Source: BJGV01 sp964013575 (lineage in GTDB: Bacteria > Pseudomonadota > Gammaproteobacteria > Burkholderiales > Nitrosomonadaceae). From it: a stretch of 14,244 nt of DNA. Location of the stretch: the NCBI GenBank assembly GCA_964013575.1, contig CAXGWP010000028.1:1-14244 (forward strand), read 5' to 3'. Of the stretch, positions 7,209 to 13,801 are shown piece by piece. Position 1 is the first letter of the stretch, and each line of letters begins with the position of its first letter. The notes under the pieces were generated by a model, which was not told the DNA's origin, did not search any database, and saw only the letters and a list, made by a program, of their open reading frames with translations. A program made the position numbers and the translations under genes.

Positions 7209-8501
7209 TTAATACATAACTATTTCTGCAAACTTCTCAAAATAATTAGGAAAAGTCTTTGATACACATGTTGGATCATTTATCCGAACTGGAGCTCCTA
7301 TTGACACTAATGAGAAGCACATAGCCATCCGATGGTCATCGTAAGTATTAATATGCACATTCGGAATTACATTTTTATTAATAGATGGCGTGATTTTTAA
7401 AAAATCTAATCCTTCATCAACAGTAGCTCCTAATTTACGTAATTCTATTGCCATTGCAGAAAGGCGATCAGTCTCTTTAACTCTCCAACTTGCTATATTA
7501 GTAAGTGTAGTTGTGCCCTCAGCAAATAAAGCAACTACTGCAAGCGTCATTGCGGCATCAGGAATATGGTTACAATCAATATTAATTGCTCTAAGAGAAC
7601 CTGACTGTGGCGCTTGCGCTTCAATCCAATTATCCCCTTGTCTAATGCGTGCACCCATTCTCTCTAGTTCCTTAATAAAAAGTATATCTCCTTGTATACT
7701 ATTTTTACCTACGCCTTCAATCCGGACAGGACCCCCTCCAATAGCTCCAGCTGCAAGAAAATAAGATGCTGATGAAGCATCTCCTTCCACAAAAATCTCA
7801 CCAGGACTTGAATATTTAAGTCCATCATGTACCAAAATATGCCGCAACCTATTCTGCTCTATTTCTACACCAAAATTCAACATTAATGCTAATGTTAAAT
7901 CTATATACGGCCGTGAAATCATTTTCCCTACAACCTCAATATTCAGCATTTTATTAATTAGCGGTGCGGCAATAATTAAACTGGTTAAATATTGGCTTGA
8001 AATATCACCTCTAATTACTAATGTGCTTTTCTGAATCTTAAAATTTTTTATTTCTACAGGAGGAAAACCATCATTCCCTAAATATTGAATATTTGCCCCA
8101 AGCTGCCTAAGTACATCAACCAAGTCCTTGATAGGACGTTCATACATTCGTGGCACACCATATAATCGATAATTTCCCTGCATTAATGATAGTACAGCTG
8201 CTAGCGGGCGGTATGCTGTCCCAGCATTACCCAAAAATAAATCTGCTTCACGTACAGGAAATCTTCCATCTACACCCTGTACAATATAATCATTTTTATC
8301 AGTCTGACGTATGGATACACCAAGAGCTTTAAGTGCTTCAAGCATACATAATGTATCATCAGCAATGAGCAAATCACGTAAATGTGTTTTACCACTTGCT
8401 AAAGCTGATAGAAGTAAAACACGGTTTGATATGCTCTTTGAGCCAGGTAGCCTAACGACACCCTGTACTCCCTTAACAGCACGGAGATCTAGAAATTTCA
8501 C
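7209..8501 (-). CDS. aroA: 3-phosphoshikimate 1-carboxyvinyltransferase (EPSP synthase)
   Basis: The enzyme joins PEP and shikimate-3-phosphate in the sixth step of the shikimate pathway to chorismate. The 430-residue length is normal. Seen are RLPGSKSISNRVLLLSAL (17-34, Lys22), LFLGNAGTAYRPL (88-100, with the Gly-Thr and Pro of class I, normally glyphosate-sensitive enzymes), NHIPDAAMT with the catalytic Asp, RVKETDRLSAM, and DDHRMAM near the end. The start is GTG at 8501, chosen because the product then begins xFLDL as in betaproteobacterial relatives and an in-frame TGA lies 24 bases upstream. No Shine-Dalgarno fits it; AGGAG is about 31 bases away and serves a 7-codon mini-ORF. tyrA, a frequent upstream partner, is replaced by a lipoprotein gene. 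Confidence 0.97.
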   Translation of the reverse strand: MKFLDLRAVKGVQGVVRLPGSKSISNRVLLLSALASGKTHLRDLLIADDTLCMLEALKALGVSIRQTDKNDYIVQGVDGRFPVREADLFLGNAGTAYRPLAAVLSLMQGNYRLYGVPRMYERPIKDLVDVLRQLGANIQYLGNDGFPPVEIKNFKIQKSTLVIRGDISSQYLTSLIIAAPLINKMLNIEVVGKMISRPYIDLTLALMLNFGVEIEQNRLRHILVHDGLKYSSPGEIFVEGDASSASYFLAAGAIGGGPVRIEGVGKNSIQGDILFIKELERMGARIRQGDNWIEAQAPQSGSLRAINIDCNHIPDAAMTLAVVALFAEGTTTLTNIASWRVKETDRLSAMAIELRKLGATVDEGLDFLKITPSINKNVIPNVHINTYDDHRMAMCFSLVSIGAPVRINDPTCVSKTFPNYFEKFAEIVMY

Positions 8502-8502
8502 G

Positions 8503-8526
8503 TTATACTTTAGGTTTGATGCTCAC
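8503..8526 (-). CDS. Candidate leader mini-ORF (MSIKPKV) coupled to aroA
   Basis: A GTG at 8526 opens a seven-codon frame reading M-S-I-K-P-K-V, ending in TAA one base before the aroA GTG. AGGAGA at 8532-8537 is 5-6 bases upstream, well placed for this frame and too far (about 31 bases) for aroA. This suggests termination-reinitiation. The ribosome site can also pair with ATCTC about 10 bases further upstream (8531-8550 overall). It could alternatively be the remnant tail of a lost upstream gene such as tyrA, though the ribosome site argues for a real start. Confidence 0.45.
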   Translation of the reverse strand: MSIKPKV

Positions 8527-8575
8527 AAGTATCTCCTGTTATTTTGAGATTCAGCATTTGGCTAAGTATCAGAGA

Positions 8576-9955
8576 CTACCTTGATACACGATGTAAAACA
8601 TGAGAAGAACCATCCTTTGTTTTTAATGTTCCCACCTTGCCATCTGTATCAATAGTAAATGTAGATGACTCAATATCAGAGAATCCTGCACAACCATTTG
8701 TATTATATGTAAACCCCTTAAAATCTAATTTTTTTGTAGATTCATCATAAGTATAAGAAGAAAATTCAACACCTGGTTCTGCACAATCACGCTCAACATT
8801 TCCTACAGGATCAACCATAAAATAGATTCCATTAGAGAAAAATAGAAGAGTCTGGGTATTAATTTTGGTATTATCGAATACCCATGCCCCAATAATTCCA
8901 TTTGCAACATTCTCCATCTTTGAAAAACGCGCCTCTTTAACAATCATCTTATTCTTCTCTTTAGATGAACTTAACTTAAGTGGCTTGGCTATATGAAATA
9001 ACTCTGCAAAAATACCCTTTTTTTCCACTTTCCGTTGCTCTGTTACCATATCCGTTGTAATTAATTCATGACCGTCTGTATAAATTCTCCAGTTTGGCCG
9101 CAAATGTGACAAACCCGCCTGAAGATTAGTATCAAGCTTTGGCTCTCCAACGATTTTAAATCCTCTGAAGCCAAATGTAGATAGAACAGCTGAGCCATAC
9201 TCAACCCCAGCCCTACTGACAGTCTTATTGCCACATACATTATCTGCATCACAGGGGTCATCTACAATGGCTTCACCATATAAATACTCGCCATCATTAA
9301 CATTTGACATTCGAATTAAAGTAGCAGTCGTATCATCATACTTTACCCATATATTATTACTTAACAAAGCAATTCCTTGTGAAAGAAAATGAGCATTAAT
9401 TTCTGCCAACTTTTTAATTTCTCCTTTAATTTCCGCCTTTGCTCTTAAATTTTGTAACGATGCAGATGCTATAAATTTTTTTGGATCATCATCTAAATTA
9501 ATATCAGCACTTACTGCAGCAGCTGCAACTGAAGAGATAGAGATACCATTCCCAGGATCACTATCAGAATCCAATGCCTGAAATAAAACAAGTAAATTTT
9601 GTAATTTCTGGATACTCTTCCCAGCTAAATTTATTGGGGTCACTATAGCCAAAGCCTTAGTTTCCCCAAGAATTAAATTACCAAGCTTAAATTCAACAGT
9701 ATCGCCATGAATATATTTGTAAGTACCATGCTCATCAGTAACTCCTGTTATCTGTGATGAGGTAGAATAATTTACACCACTAACTGGTGCATCCATTAAT
9801 CTTCCTGTTGTTGGACCTGATAATTTACTACTAGAATTTTTGACACTTGCAGATCCATTATCATTATTACCTCCGCATGCAGCAAGACATATTACAGACA
9901 CTAGCAATATTAATTTGGTTCGACATGCCATTCTATTTCTCTGGCTAACTTTCAT
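8576..9955 (-). CDS. Uncharacterised lipoprotein with carboxypeptidase-regulatory-like domain
   Basis: I do not recognise a named gene. The product (459 residues from this start) has a basic N-terminus, a hydrophobic segment and the lipobox LAAC, with the lipidated Cys at 27 followed by Gly-Gly, so an outer-membrane anchor is expected. Residues about 50-98 (GRLMDAPVSGVNY, then TDEHGTYKY and GDTVEFKLGNLILG) resemble the surface-protein domain sometimes called carboxypeptidase-regulatory-like. FQALDSDSDPGNGIS follows, as often in such proteins. The last 110 residues (GAWVFDN, FFSNGIYFMVDP, YNTNGCAGF) look like a beta-rich lipocalin-like fold. An ATG at 9973 would add six residues, but only the ATG at 9955 has a ribosome site (AAGGGA, 9 bases upstream). 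It precedes aroA on the same strand; function is unknown. Confidence 0.8.
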   Translation of the reverse strand: MKVSQRNRMACRTKLILLVSVICLAACGGNNDNGSASVKNSSSKLSGPTTGRLMDAPVSGVNYSTSSQITGVTDEHGTYKYIHGDTVEFKLGNLILGETKALAIVTPINLAGKSIQKLQNLLVLFQALDSDSDPGNGISISSVAAAAVSADINLDDDPKKFIASASLQNLRAKAEIKGEIKKLAEINAHFLSQGIALLSNNIWVKYDDTTATLIRMSNVNDGEYLYGEAIVDDPCDADNVCGNKTVSRAGVEYGSAVLSTFGFRGFKIVGEPKLDTNLQAGLSHLRPNWRIYTDGHELITTDMVTEQRKVEKKGIFAELFHIAKPLKLSSSKEKNKMIVKEARFSKMENVANGIIGAWVFDNTKINTQTLLFFSNGIYFMVDPVGNVERDCAEPGVEFSSYTYDESTKKLDFKGFTYNTNGCAGFSDIESSTFTIDTDGKVGTLKTKDGSSHVLHRVSR

Positions 9956-10093
9956 TTTATAAAATCCCTTCATAGTTAAATTAATTAATTCTTATTCTAT
10001 CCTTTAACATCATAATCTTATCGTCATATAATTAAACAAATAGTGGAGTATCACAGAGAGCATTATATTATAACCAACCTTTTTAACTCCGTC

Positions 10094-10124
10094 TTGACCT
10101 CTAGAAATTAATAAAAGCTAATAT
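10094..10124 (+). promoter_or_regulatory. Possible promoter of the acetyltransferase gene
   Basis: TTGACC (10094-10099) and TAATAT (10119-10124) are separated by 19 bases, longer than optimal. The -10 lies inside the first copy of the direct repeat. A transcript from here would have a leader of about 160 bases. Confidence 0.35.
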
Positions 10125-10150
10125 AGACCAATTAATAAAAGTCAGTATAG
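10106..10150 (+). repeat. Tandem direct repeat upstream of the acetyltransferase gene
   Basis: Two 21-bp copies (10106-10126 and 10130-10150) start with AATTAATAAAAG and end with TATAG, matching at 18 of 21 positions with a 24-bp period. The spacing, a little over two helical turns, and the position upstream of the gene suggest either a duplicated regulator site or a duplicated -10 region. Confidence 0.6.
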
Positions 10151-10289
10151 TATATGTATCAAAGAAAAATTCTTTATGACTTTATATTTTAAAGTATTCA
10201 TAAAAATATACAGTTTAAATTTTTTTGCGTATAAATATTACTTAGTTTTATTTTTTCTAAAGGTTTACCAATTAGGAGTATGCAGCATA

Positions 10290-11240
10290 ATGGCAGTACA
10301 AAAAAAAAAGAACTACCACTCAAAAACAAAAGAATATTTCTCAGTTGAATCCATTGTTGCGGATTTACGTGCTTTACGTGTCGAATCACTAGAAAACAGA
10401 CGTAGACTTGAACACCCCCCTAAGCTACCCTCTCGTAAAATCCTTGCTAATATTATTGATCAATTAGCAGCTGTTTTGTTTCCCAACAGATTAGGCTATG
10501 CAAAAATTACTGATGAGGATATAGATAAATATGTAAAAAACACTTTAGAAGAAACACTAGAGAATTTACTAATTCAAATAATTCGTGAGCTAGATTACAC
10601 CTCTGAGCATGAACCATGTAGTGACATTATAATGAATAAAGCAACTAAAATTACTCATTCTTTTGCAAAAAAACTTGCTAATATTAGAACACTCCTAGAC
10701 AAAGATATTTGCGCCGCTTATGAAGGTGATCCCGCCGCGCAAAACGTAGATGAAGTACTCGTTTGTTACCCAGGGGTTGCTGCTATCATGTACTACCGAC
10801 TTGCTCATGAATTACACTCCTTAGGCACACCACTAATTGCTCGTATCATTTCTGAGATTTCTCATTCTATTACAGGTATTGAAATCCATCCAGGCGCAAA
10901 AATTGGAGCCAGTTTTTTTATAGACCACGGAACAGGTGTGGTTATAGGAGAAACAACTATCATAGGTAAGAATGTGAGGCTATATCAAGCTGTGACTTTA
11001 GGTGCGAAGAGCTTCCCAGTAGATGAAAATGGCGCCTTAGTAAAAAATATCCTACGCCATCCAATAGTTGAGGATGATGTAATTATTTATGCAAATGCCA
11101 CAATTTTAGGTCGGATTACAATAGGCAAAGGATCAGTTATAGGTGGCAATGTTTGGCTAACATATAGTGTCCCACCTGGAAGCAATATTTCGCAAGCACA
11201 AATGCAAAATAAAAAACTTGATAGCGATAACAAAGACTAA
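10290..11240 (+). CDS. epsC: Serine O-acetyltransferase, EpsC type (CysE-like)
   Basis: The family acetylates L-serine with acetyl-CoA, giving O-acetylserine for cysteine synthesis; some members sit in exopolysaccharide clusters. The 316 residues have an alpha-helical N-terminal part (about 20-190) and a left-handed beta-helix of hexapeptide repeats (about 195-300). Key positions are Asp147 in GDPAA, Glu198 in IEIHPGAKIG (where E. coli CysE has Asp143) and catalytic His213 in FIDHGTGVVIGET. The segment YQAVTLGAKSF replaces the commoner YQGVTLGG. The start at 10290 follows AGGAG by 11 bases. An in-frame ATG at 10176 would add a 38-residue hydrophobic stretch without ribosome site and is rejected. 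Ten A residues at 10300-10309 fall in codons 4-7. No polysaccharide genes adjoin, so the cysteine role is at least as likely. Confidence 0.87.
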   Translation: MAVQKKKNYHSKTKEYFSVESIVADLRALRVESLENRRRLEHPPKLPSRKILANIIDQLAAVLFPNRLGYAKITDEDIDKYVKNTLEETLENLLIQIIRELDYTSEHEPCSDIIMNKATKITHSFAKKLANIRTLLDKDICAAYEGDPAAQNVDEVLVCYPGVAAIMYYRLAHELHSLGTPLIARIISEISHSITGIEIHPGAKIGASFFIDHGTGVVIGETTIIGKNVRLYQAVTLGAKSFPVDENGALVKNILRHPIVEDDVIIYANATILGRITIGKGSVIGGNVWLTYSVPPGSNISQAQMQNKKLDSDNKD

Positions 11241-11244
11241 TCTC

Positions 11245-11280
11245 ATTATCAATTTAAAGTGTATAAATTGGATAATCTTC
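11245..11280 (+). terminator. Possible terminator after the acetyltransferase gene
   Basis: ATTATCAATTTA pairs with TAAATTGGATAAT through 12 base pairs with one bulged G and a 7-base loop, starting 5 bases after the stop codon. It is followed by CTTCCTTTT, a modest T tract. The AT-rich stem makes termination strength uncertain. Confidence 0.45.
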
Positions 11281-11336
11281 CTTTTAATCAATAGGGCGTA
11301 ACAGCACATCACTAAATACTATTCAGAACCTAAAAT

Positions 11337-11717
11337 ATGAGCTTTGATACAATAAAGTTGATTCATATTACAAGCATAATACTAAGCTATATCCTATTTA
11401 GCTTGCGAGGAATATGGATGATACAAAGCTCACCAATTTTGAAAATGAAATGGCTAAAAATCCTTCCTCATGCCATTGATACTATTCTTCTAATAAGCGC
11501 AATAATGCTAGTATCCATGATCCAAAAGTACCCCGGATTCAATGTTTGGCTTAGTGCAAAAATTGGAGGCCTGTTACTCTATATACTATTAGGAATGATT
11601 GCTTTAAGGTTAGGCAAGACACAAAAAATAAAGACCACTGCATGGATCTTAGCACAAATTGTATTTTTCTATATCGTGCTAGTTGCTCTTACTAAAAACC
11701 CTACCCTAATATTTTAA
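11337..11717 (+). CDS. SirB2-like inner membrane protein
   Basis: This 126-residue protein is almost entirely hydrophobic, with four likely membrane segments at about 5-22, 45-62, 72-92 and 100-119. Length, topology and the pattern KLIHIT...RGIWM, KWLKILPHAIDTILL and NVWLSAKIGGLLLYI match the SirB2 family, named after a Salmonella locus reported to raise invasion gene expression. The biochemical role is not established. His10 and His45 fall at the usual conserved places. The ATG at 11337 has no good Shine-Dalgarno, but the family N-terminus fits. It is 96 bases after the acetyltransferase gene, with a possible terminator between, so it may be independent. No functional link with its neighbours is evident. 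Confidence 0.85.
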   Translation: MSFDTIKLIHITSIILSYILFSLRGIWMIQSSPILKMKWLKILPHAIDTILLISAIMLVSMIQKYPGFNVWLSAKIGGLLLYILLGMIALRLGKTQKIKTTAWILAQIVFFYIVLVALTKNPTLIF

Positions 11718-11860
11718 GAATTAAAATAATTTGTATTTAGAAATATCTTTAACTGTTTAACCTTAAAATAAACATAAAAATAAGAAGAATATATACCTTT
11801 CCCACTTTCAGTATATTTAATATAGTCATCTTTCATAAGGCAAAGACAATACGCCTAATC

Positions 11861-11890
11861 TTGAGCTAGCCTTGGTAAAAATGATATAAT
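11861..11890 (+). promoter_or_regulatory. Predicted sigma70 promoter of rpsB-tsf
   Basis: TTGAGC (11861-11866) and a perfect TATAAT (11885-11890) are 18 bases apart. A start near 11897 would give an rpsB leader of about 115 bases. The rest of the 295-base gap from 11718 is AT-rich and shows nothing else I can support upstream of this promoter. Confidence 0.7.
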
Positions 11891-11940
11891 TATTAGATAA
11901 TTTGGCGTTATATAACACTATTATAAAAGTAAATACACAG

Positions 11941-11998
11941 ACTCGCCGATCCAATGGGTGCTTATTATAAAGTGACTAGGCGGGTTGAGGCTCAACCC
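11941..11998 (+). promoter_or_regulatory. Structured rpsB leader, candidate S2 autoregulatory element
   Basis: GGGTTGA (11982-11988) and TCAACCC (11992-11998) form a perfect 7-bp hairpin with loop GGC, ending 3 bases before the AGGAG of rpsB. ACTCGCC (11941-11947) can instead pair with GGCGGGT (11979-11985) over 7 bp including one G-U, which uses part of the same strand. The two helices exclude each other. S2 control through a structured rpsB leader is established in gammaproteobacteria; extending it here is inference. Confidence 0.5.
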
Positions 11999-12012
11999 TA
12001 CAGGAGAAATTT

Positions 12013-12765
12013 ATGGCTGTAACTATGCGCAAGATGCTAGAAGCTGGTGTTCATTTTGGACACCAAACTCGATTCTGGAATCCAAAAATGGCTCAATACA
12101 TATTTGGCCACAGAAACAAAATTCATATCATTAATCTTGAGAAAACCATAACCATGTACCATGATGCAATGAAATATGCATCTCAACTTTCTACTAATAA
12201 AGGTGTAATTCTATTTGTAGGAACTAAGCGTCAAGCAAAAGACATTATCCGTGAAGAGGCTATCCGATGTGGTTCCCCGTATGTAGACCAGCGCTGGCTA
12301 GGAGGGATGCTTACTAATTTTAAGACAATTAAGGAATCTATTAAGCGCCTTAAAGATATGGAAACGATGGCTCAAGATGGAACCTTTAATAAACTTAATA
12401 AGAAGCAGTCTCTTGATATTCAAAGAGAAATAGATAAACTAAATCAAAGCCTTGGTGGAATTAAAGATATGGGTCAAATACCAGATGCTATGTTTGTCAT
12501 TGATATTGGTTACCAAAAAGGTGCAGTGACAGAAGCTAGCAAACTTGGTATTCCAATAATTGGCGTCGTTGATACAAATCATAATCCTGATAAAGTTGAT
12601 TATGTGATTCCTGGTAATGATGACTCTAGTCAGGCAATACGTCTCTATGCACGAGGAGTAGCTGATGCAATTCTAGAAGGACGAAGCAAAATTATTCATG
12701 AAACTGAACAAAATGAATTTGTAGAAATGAATGAAGCCATGATGGCAGAAAAAGTGGATAATTAA
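12013..12765 (+). CDS. rpsB: 30S ribosomal protein S2
   Basis: S2 joins the 30S subunit late, between head and body, and helps S1 bind. The 250-residue product matches bacterial S2 in length and begins MAVTMRKMLEAGVHFGHQTRFWNPKM. It continues with LFVGTKRQAKD, the signature YVDQRWLGGMLTNFKTIKESI (about 93-113), IGVVDTNHNPD and IPGNDDSSQAIRLY. The ATG is preceded by AGGAG at 6 bases. The gene heads rpsB-tsf-pyrH, the usual bacterial order, with its own promoter and a structured leader. No abnormal residue was noticed. Confidence 0.98.
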   Translation: MAVTMRKMLEAGVHFGHQTRFWNPKMAQYIFGHRNKIHIINLEKTITMYHDAMKYASQLSTNKGVILFVGTKRQAKDIIREEAIRCGSPYVDQRWLGGMLTNFKTIKESIKRLKDMETMAQDGTFNKLNKKQSLDIQREIDKLNQSLGGIKDMGQIPDAMFVIDIGYQKGAVTEASKLGIPIIGVVDTNHNPDKVDYVIPGNDDSSQAIRLYARGVADAILEGRSKIIHETEQNEFVEMNEAMMAEKVDN

Positions 12766-12870
12766 ACTAGGGGTACATTAAAAGTCAAAAGAATATTAAT
12801 TTATTCTTGATAAAACTTTATAAGATTTAGAACAAAATAATTTTTAATTAATTCTGTATTTGGAGAAGAT

Positions 12871-13764
12871 ATGGCGGATATAACCGCAAGTATAGTAAAA
12901 GAATTACGAGATCTTACTGGGCTTGGCATGATGGAATGTAAAAAAGCCTTGATAGAAACCAAGGGCAATATTAAAGAAGCTGAAGATTTATTGCGTATAA
13001 AAAGTGGTTCAAAAGCAAATAGAGCTGCTAATCGAATCGCAACAGAGGGAATCATAGGTATAGAAATTGCCCCTAACAAAAAAAATGGGGCACTAGTTGA
13101 AATTAACTGCGAGACTGATTTTGTAGCAAAGAACGAAGAATTTATTAAGTTTTCAAGAGATTTAGCCCAAATAATTTCTACTGAAAATTTGGCTGATATT
13201 GAATCTCTTTCAAAAGCTAAAATGAAAAATGGGAAGAATGTAGAAGAGTTTCGTATGGAATTAATTATGAAACTTGGTGAGAAAATTAGTATTAGACGTT
13301 GTATGCTACATATAACTAAAGGGTTCCTTTCCTCATATTTACATGGTGGGAAAATAGGTGTCATAGTTGACTATGATTGTAATGATGAAGTGCTGGGTAA
13401 AGATCTGGCTATGCATATAGCAGCAAGTAAACCAGTATGTGTATCAAAGGAACAAGTATCAGAAGAATTATTGGAGCGAGAACGTCAAATTTATATAGCA
13501 CAAGCAGCAGAAAGCGGAAAACCAAAGGAAATAATTAATAAAATGGTAGATGGCAGAATGACAAAATATCTTAGTGAGATAACGTTATTAGGGCAACCTT
13601 TTGTAAAGGATCCCGATCAAACTATTGAAAAATTACTAAAAACCAAATCTACTGTAGTCAACTCCTTTACTATGTATAGAGTAGGTGAAGGTTTAGAAAA
13701 AAAATCCTGTGATTTTGCAAATGAAGTAATGTCACAGATTAATCAAGCGAAAGAAAATAATTAA
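12871..13764 (+). CDS. tsf: Elongation factor Ts
   Basis: EF-Ts exchanges GDP for GTP on EF-Tu, so it works with the product of tuf at the other end of the window. The 297 residues are full length. The N-terminal UBA-like domain shows LRDLTGLGMMECKKAL (12-27), and the EF-Tu-contacting core contains the family signature ETDFVAKNEEF (81-91), with MHIAASKP further on. GGAG lies 6 bases ahead of the ATG. A 105-base spacer separates it from rpsB; it holds a 7-bp AT-rich inverted repeat (AAGAATA/TATTCTT, 12789-12808) without a T tract, so rpsB-tsf read-through is expected. The pyrH start lies 37 bases after the stop. Confidence 0.98.
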   Translation: MADITASIVKELRDLTGLGMMECKKALIETKGNIKEAEDLLRIKSGSKANRAANRIATEGIIGIEIAPNKKNGALVEINCETDFVAKNEEFIKFSRDLAQIISTENLADIESLSKAKMKNGKNVEEFRMELIMKLGEKISIRRCMLHITKGFLSSYLHGGKIGVIVDYDCNDEVLGKDLAMHIAASKPVCVSKEQVSEELLERERQIYIAQAAESGKPKEIINKMVDGRMTKYLSEITLLGQPFVKDPDQTIEKLLKTKSTVVNSFTMYRVGEGLEKKSCDFANEVMSQINQAKENN

Positions 13765-13784
13765 TTAACGATATAGATAATTAC

Positions 13785-13801
13785 AATTATTCATAATAAT
13801 T
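13785..13801 (+). repeat. Inverted repeat abutting the pyrH start codon
   Basis: AATTATT and AATAATT form a perfect 7-bp stem around CAT and end exactly at the base before the pyrH ATG. No Shine-Dalgarno is present there. The stem is weak (all A-T), and may only reflect base composition. Confidence 0.35.

Larger units (their letters stand above)
9956..10289. other. Divergent AT-rich intergenic region
   Basis: This spacer separates the leftward lipoprotein gene from the rightward acetyltransferase gene. It holds overlapping TATAAT sequences on the minus strand (10072-10062), a possible lipoprotein -10 without a good -35. It also holds a possible plus-strand promoter and a direct repeat (listed separately), and short inverted repeats such as AAAGAA/TTCTTT at 10161-10175. 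No RNA gene or convincing small ORF was found. Confidence 0.6.

Noticed and set aside
7390..7764. Plus-strand open frame of 124 codons in aroA
   Set aside because: Shadow of the conserved EPSP synthase sequence.
9061..9261. Minus-strand open frame of 66 codons within the lipoprotein gene
   Set aside because: Out-of-frame inside a longer gene with a clear signal peptide and lipobox; no ribosome site.
9956..9973. Six-residue extension of the lipoprotein from the ATG at 9973
   Set aside because: No ribosome site ahead of it, whereas AAGGGA lies 9 bases before the ATG at 9955; cannot be fully excluded.
10176..10289. N-terminal extension of the acetyltransferase from the ATG at 10176
   Set aside because: The 38 added residues are hydrophobic and unlike the family, no Shine-Dalgarno precedes 10176, and AGGAG lies ahead of 10290.
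12766..12870. rpsB-tsf spacer as an attenuating terminator
   Set aside because: The only stem is 7 bp of mostly A-T pairs and lacks a T tract, so no terminator can be supported.
12801..13364. Minus-strand open frame of 187 codons over tsf
   Set aside because: Antisense to conserved tsf; its hydrophobic, Ser/Ile/Phe-rich make-up is what the complement of Lys/Glu/Asn-rich coding sequence gives.
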